Under the pieces are notes generated by a model that was given only the letters and a program-made list of their open reading frames with translations, had not been told where the DNA came from and ran no database searches. Both the position numbers and the translations under genes were made by a program. From assembly GCA_030427805.1 (NCBI GenBank), contig JAUICP010000002.1, positions 1-64,000 of the forward strand: a stretch of 64,000 bases of DNA, given 5' to 3'. Of this stretch, positions 61,681-64,000 are shown piece by piece (the first letter of the stretch is position 1; each line of letters begins with the position of its first letter). This stretch comes from Bdellovibrionia bacterium (lineage in GTDB: Bacteria; Bdellovibrionota; Bdellovibrionia; Bdellovibrionales; JAGQZY01).

Positions 61681-62466
61681 ATGAAGCACATCTTTATCCT
61701 TCTTTCTATTTTACTCCTGTCTTTCTCAGCCTTTGGAGCAAAAATTACAAGCAAAGAGATCACCTACAAAGTCGGCGATCAGAGCTTCAAAGGTTTCGTT
61801 GCTAAGCCTAAAAAGATCGAAGGGACTACCCCTGGAGTCATTGTCGTTCACGAGTGGTGGGGTCATAACGATTATGCAAGAATGCGTGCAAAGAAATTGG
61901 CTGAATTGGGTTATGTCGCTCTAGCAATCGATATGTACGGGGATGGAAAAACGGCGAGTCATCCAAAAGATGCCGGAAAATTCTCAGGCATGGTTTTTAA
62001 GGACCTAAAGAGCGCTGAAGCCCGCTTTAAAAAAGCCATAGAAGTATTAAAGGAGCAAGAGGGCGTTGCTAAAGATCGAATCGCTTCGATCGGCTACTGT
62101 TTTGGAGGTGGACTCTCAATTGAAATGGCCCGGCGAGGTGTTGACCTTAGAGCTGTGGCCTCTTTTCACGGAAGTCTCTCCACTCAAAACCCTGCACAAA
62201 AAGGTAAGGTCAAAGCCAAAATCCTTGTACTCAATGGAGAAGCAGACCCTCTCGTCTCTGCCGATTCTGTGAAAGACTTCAAAAAAGAAATGAAATCGGC
62301 TGGTGTCGACATGAAATACGTCGGCTATGAAAAAGCGAAACACGCCTTCACTAATCCTGGGGCTACCAAATTGGGGAAAAAATTTAATATTCCATTGGCC
62401 TACGACAAGACGGCCGACACCAAGTCTTGGGATGAAATGAAAAGCTTTTTCAAAAAGAACCTCTAA
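61681..62466 (+). CDS. Exported dienelactone-hydrolase-family protein
   Basis: 261 residues with a signal peptide ending near FGAK. The nucleophile is cysteine in GYCFGGG (about 138-143), as in dienelactone hydrolases, with an acidic residue in GEADPLV and the histidine in KAKHAFTNP. VIVVHEWWGHND near 60 is the family's oxyanion signature. It would hydrolyse lactones or activated esters in the periplasm. AGGA is upstream of ATG. A strong terminator follows. Confidence 0.92.
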   Translation: MKHIFILLSILLLSFSAFGAKITSKEITYKVGDQSFKGFVAKPKKIEGTTPGVIVVHEWWGHNDYARMRAKKLAELGYVALAIDMYGDGKTASHPKDAGKFSGMVFKDLKSAEARFKKAIEVLKEQEGVAKDRIASIGYCFGGGLSIEMARRGVDLRAVASFHGSLSTQNPAQKGKVKAKILVLNGEADPLVSADSVKDFKKEMKSAGVDMKYVGYEKAKHAFTNPGATKLGKKFNIPLAYDKTADTKSWDEMKSFFKKNL

Positions 62467-62485
62467 TTCGTCACCTTCAAGTTAG

Positions 62486-62519
62486 GCCGAAAAGTCTCTC
62501 ACTTTTCGGCTCCATTTTT
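62486..62519 (+). terminator. Intrinsic terminator after the dienelactone hydrolase gene
   Basis: GCCGAAAAGT (62486-62495) pairs perfectly with ACTTTTCGGC (62501-62510), loop CTCTC, followed by CCATTTTT. Confidence 0.87.
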
Positions 62520-62621
62520 GATTTCTCTCGCTAGACCTTAATCCTACTTTTTAGACCCAAGTTTCAACTCCCTAGTGAATTTTACCCCTTCTCGTGGGAT
62601 GATATTGGGACAGGAGTATCA

Positions 62622-63248
62622 ATGGGAAAAGTGTCCTTTCTTAAGTTTTTTTGCATCTCTCTATTGTTTTTTTCAAGCCTCGCACTTGCCAAAGGTAAGT
62701 CTACCGAAGAGGATGATTCGATTCCTGCTGACCTGGTCGAAAACGAAATATACGATGACTCCCCTTTTGTAGAACCCAGTGTTGAAAGCCACTTCAGTGT
62801 CCGCGGAAAACAGTTTGAAGCCTCCTTAGAAGGCTTTGGAACATACCTATCGAACTTAAAGAAGGCTGACCCCAAATCTTATAATAAGGTTCAAGGAGAC
62901 TACCAGGAGCTCATTAAACAACGAGATAAAGCTGTCACTTGGAGTCTTTATATGGGGGGAGCAGGTGCTTTGACCATGATCGCAGGACTTACTTTTCTTC
63001 AGTCCGAAGAAACCGATGCCAATAATCAAACGGAGCGAAAACCAAACCTCGCCCTCGTTGGCGGTGGTTTTCTACTCGGCTTCGTTGGCTCCATGGTCTA
63101 TCTATACATGAATCCCCAAGAACCCGAATATCTAGATTTTATAAGAAAGCACAACAAAGCTCTCGACAGTAAAAATCATATTCAATGGGATTTGGGATAC
63201 AATCCGAAGACAAAAAGCCCAAGCCTCATCTTTGCGATGGACTTCTAA
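62622..63248 (+). CDS. Exported or membrane protein, unknown function
   Basis: 208 residues with a signal peptide ending near ALAKG, then an acidic region, a helical middle (about 65-105) and two hydrophobic segments (110-130 and 142-165) that may be membrane helices. AGGAG is 5 bases before ATG. It converges with the CheB-type gene, 34 bases apart. Family not recognised. Confidence 0.6.
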   Translation: MGKVSFLKFFCISLLFFSSLALAKGKSTEEDDSIPADLVENEIYDDSPFVEPSVESHFSVRGKQFEASLEGFGTYLSNLKKADPKSYNKVQGDYQELIKQRDKAVTWSLYMGGAGALTMIAGLTFLQSEETDANNQTERKPNLALVGGGFLLGFVGSMVYLYMNPQEPEYLDFIRKHNKALDSKNHIQWDLGYNPKTKSPSLIFAMDF

Positions 63249-63282
63249 AATCTACTCCAATTTTTTGCTTACGAATTACTAC

Positions 63283-64000
63283 CTATGCCGTCTTTGAACG
63301 ACCGCTATAGGTTCCACGCTTAGACACGGAGTTTACAATAAACTTTCTAATGGCTTCAGGCGAACCACTATAGGTCGAAGCACCAAGTTCATCAGCTTTT
63401 CTGGGCATGCCATAGATAACACATGAAGTGCGATTTTGCGTTATTGTTAAAGCACCCTTCTTTTTTAATTCAGCCATTCCTTGTGCACCATCGCGGCCCA
63501 TGCCCGTCAGTAAAATCGACCAAACAGAGCTTCCAAAATTTAAACAAGATCTAAAAAGAACATCGACGCTGGGCCGATGTGAATTCATCGGCGCTGTAAA
63601 ACTCTCATTAACAAAATAGTCACCACTTTTTCTACGATAAAGAGACACGTGGCAATCCTTAACCGTCGAATAAATATGCCCTGGCTTCAGAGGCTTAGTG
63701 ATATCTCCCTGCTTGAGTCCCGATATCTTACACAAGCCATCGAGAAAACTTTGAGCAAAGGAGGTTTCAATATGCTGAACGACAACAATCGGTGGAGTGT
63801 TGGCCGGCATCGACTTAAAGAGTCTATGAAGGGCATCAACCCCTCCAGTACTGGCTCCTACAACTATAGCTCTAGGTAAATCGTGTGTTAGTGCTTTTGA
63901 AATATCTTTAGCTTGCATGTCTTTGACTCGCTCAGAAACATCTTTAAATACAATTCCTAAAACGATTTCACGCAATTTTTCTTTTTCTTCATTGAGAAGA
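63283..64000 (-). CDS. cheB: CheB-type methylesterase, 5' end outside the window
   Basis: The frame stays open to the window edge, so the N-terminus is missing. The visible 239 codons include the CheB methylesterase domain: catalytic serine in GASTGG, histidine in VVQHIE and aspartate in TGMGRDGA. The helical part before it (LLNEEKEKLREI) could be a linker from a receiver domain. CheB removes methyl groups from chemoreceptors and deamidates glutamines, matching the receptor at 4644. A TTG at 63975 is not a likely start. Confidence 0.9.
   Translation of the reverse strand, partial: LLNEEKEKLREIVLGIVFKDVSERVKDMQAKDISKALTHDLPRAIVVGASTGGVDALHRLFKSMPANTPPIVVVQHIETSFAQSFLDGLCKISGLKQGDITKPLKPGHIYSTVKDCHVSLYRRKSGDYFVNESFTAPMNSHRPSVDVLFRSCLNFGSSVWSILLTGMGRDGAQGMAELKKKGALTITQNRTSCVIYGMPRKADELGASTYSGSPEAIRKFIVNSVSKRGTYSGRSKTA

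Noticed and set aside
1-64000. CRISPR array, insertion sequence, prophage or genomic island
   Set aside because: No direct-repeat arrays, transposase or integrase motifs, or tRNA-associated repeats were seen; composition looks even.

Overview
The window looks like a chromosomal segment from a predatory or predatory-like member of the Bdellovibrionota (Bdellovibrio/Bacteriovorax relatives). This is inferred from overall character, not from a phylogenetic marker. The pointers are an AT-leaning composition, an unusually high share of genes with signal peptides or lipoboxes, several small lipoproteins of the Bdellovibrio style, many secreted hydrolases, and abundant chemotaxis and sensory genes. 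I saw no rRNA, tRNA, CRISPR array, insertion sequence, phage gene or integrase, so it reads as ordinary core/accessory chromosome without a recent island.

Layout. 1-6.6 kb: a 2-oxoglutarate oxygenase, a cold-shock protein, a DOPA-dioxygenase-like protein, a YceI protein and a six-TM chemoreceptor. 6.7-16 kb: secreted proteins of unknown role, a LamG/FN3 lipoprotein, a LysR regulator, a formylglycine-generating-enzyme-like protein, a Cys-His-Asp protein-glutaminase-like enzyme and two lipoproteins. 16-24.8 kb: a TetR regulator, a divergent pair of large exported proteins, a guanine deaminase, an exported protein that seems to start at ATT, an exported methyltransferase-fold protein and a calcium-loop esterase lipoprotein. 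24.8-27.7 kb: an overlapping pair encoding a PilZ-like/methyltransferase protein and a membrane class III nucleotide cyclase with a C-terminal zinc ribbon. 28-36.4 kb: small exported proteins, a TPR/winged-helix protein coupled to a lipoprotein, and a DUF1552 plus c-type-cytochrome-like DUF1592/1588 pair. 36-44.4 kb: universal stress protein, PHB-depolymerase-like esterase, a structured leader followed by an exported glucan-water-dikinase-like protein, a lytic transglycosylase-like protein and a GNAT-nitrilase fusion. 44-51 kb: outer-membrane barrels, Mpo1-like protein, pirin with a divergent LysR regulator, secreted hydrolase, ArfB and a candidate structured RNA. 51-64 kb: a TolC-RND pair, a large exported protein, a response regulator with a CheA-like kinase that apparently starts at ATC, YchJ, a dienelactone hydrolase and the end of a CheB protein.

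How the genes fit together. Much of the window serves the cell surface and periplasm: esterases, peptidoglycan and protein modification, barrels and efflux. The rest is signalling: chemoreceptor, CheB, kinase/regulator, cyclase and PilZ protein. The observations most worth following are (i) two genes with well-placed Shine-Dalgarno sequences but only ATC or ATT as possible start codons, (ii) a signal-peptide-bearing dikinase with glucan-water-dikinase domain order behind a switch-like leader, (iii) an unannotated structured RNA with its own promoter and terminator at about 50.7 kb, and (iv) several regulator genes whose promoters predict leaderless mRNAs. All functional calls rest on reading the sequence; no database search was run.
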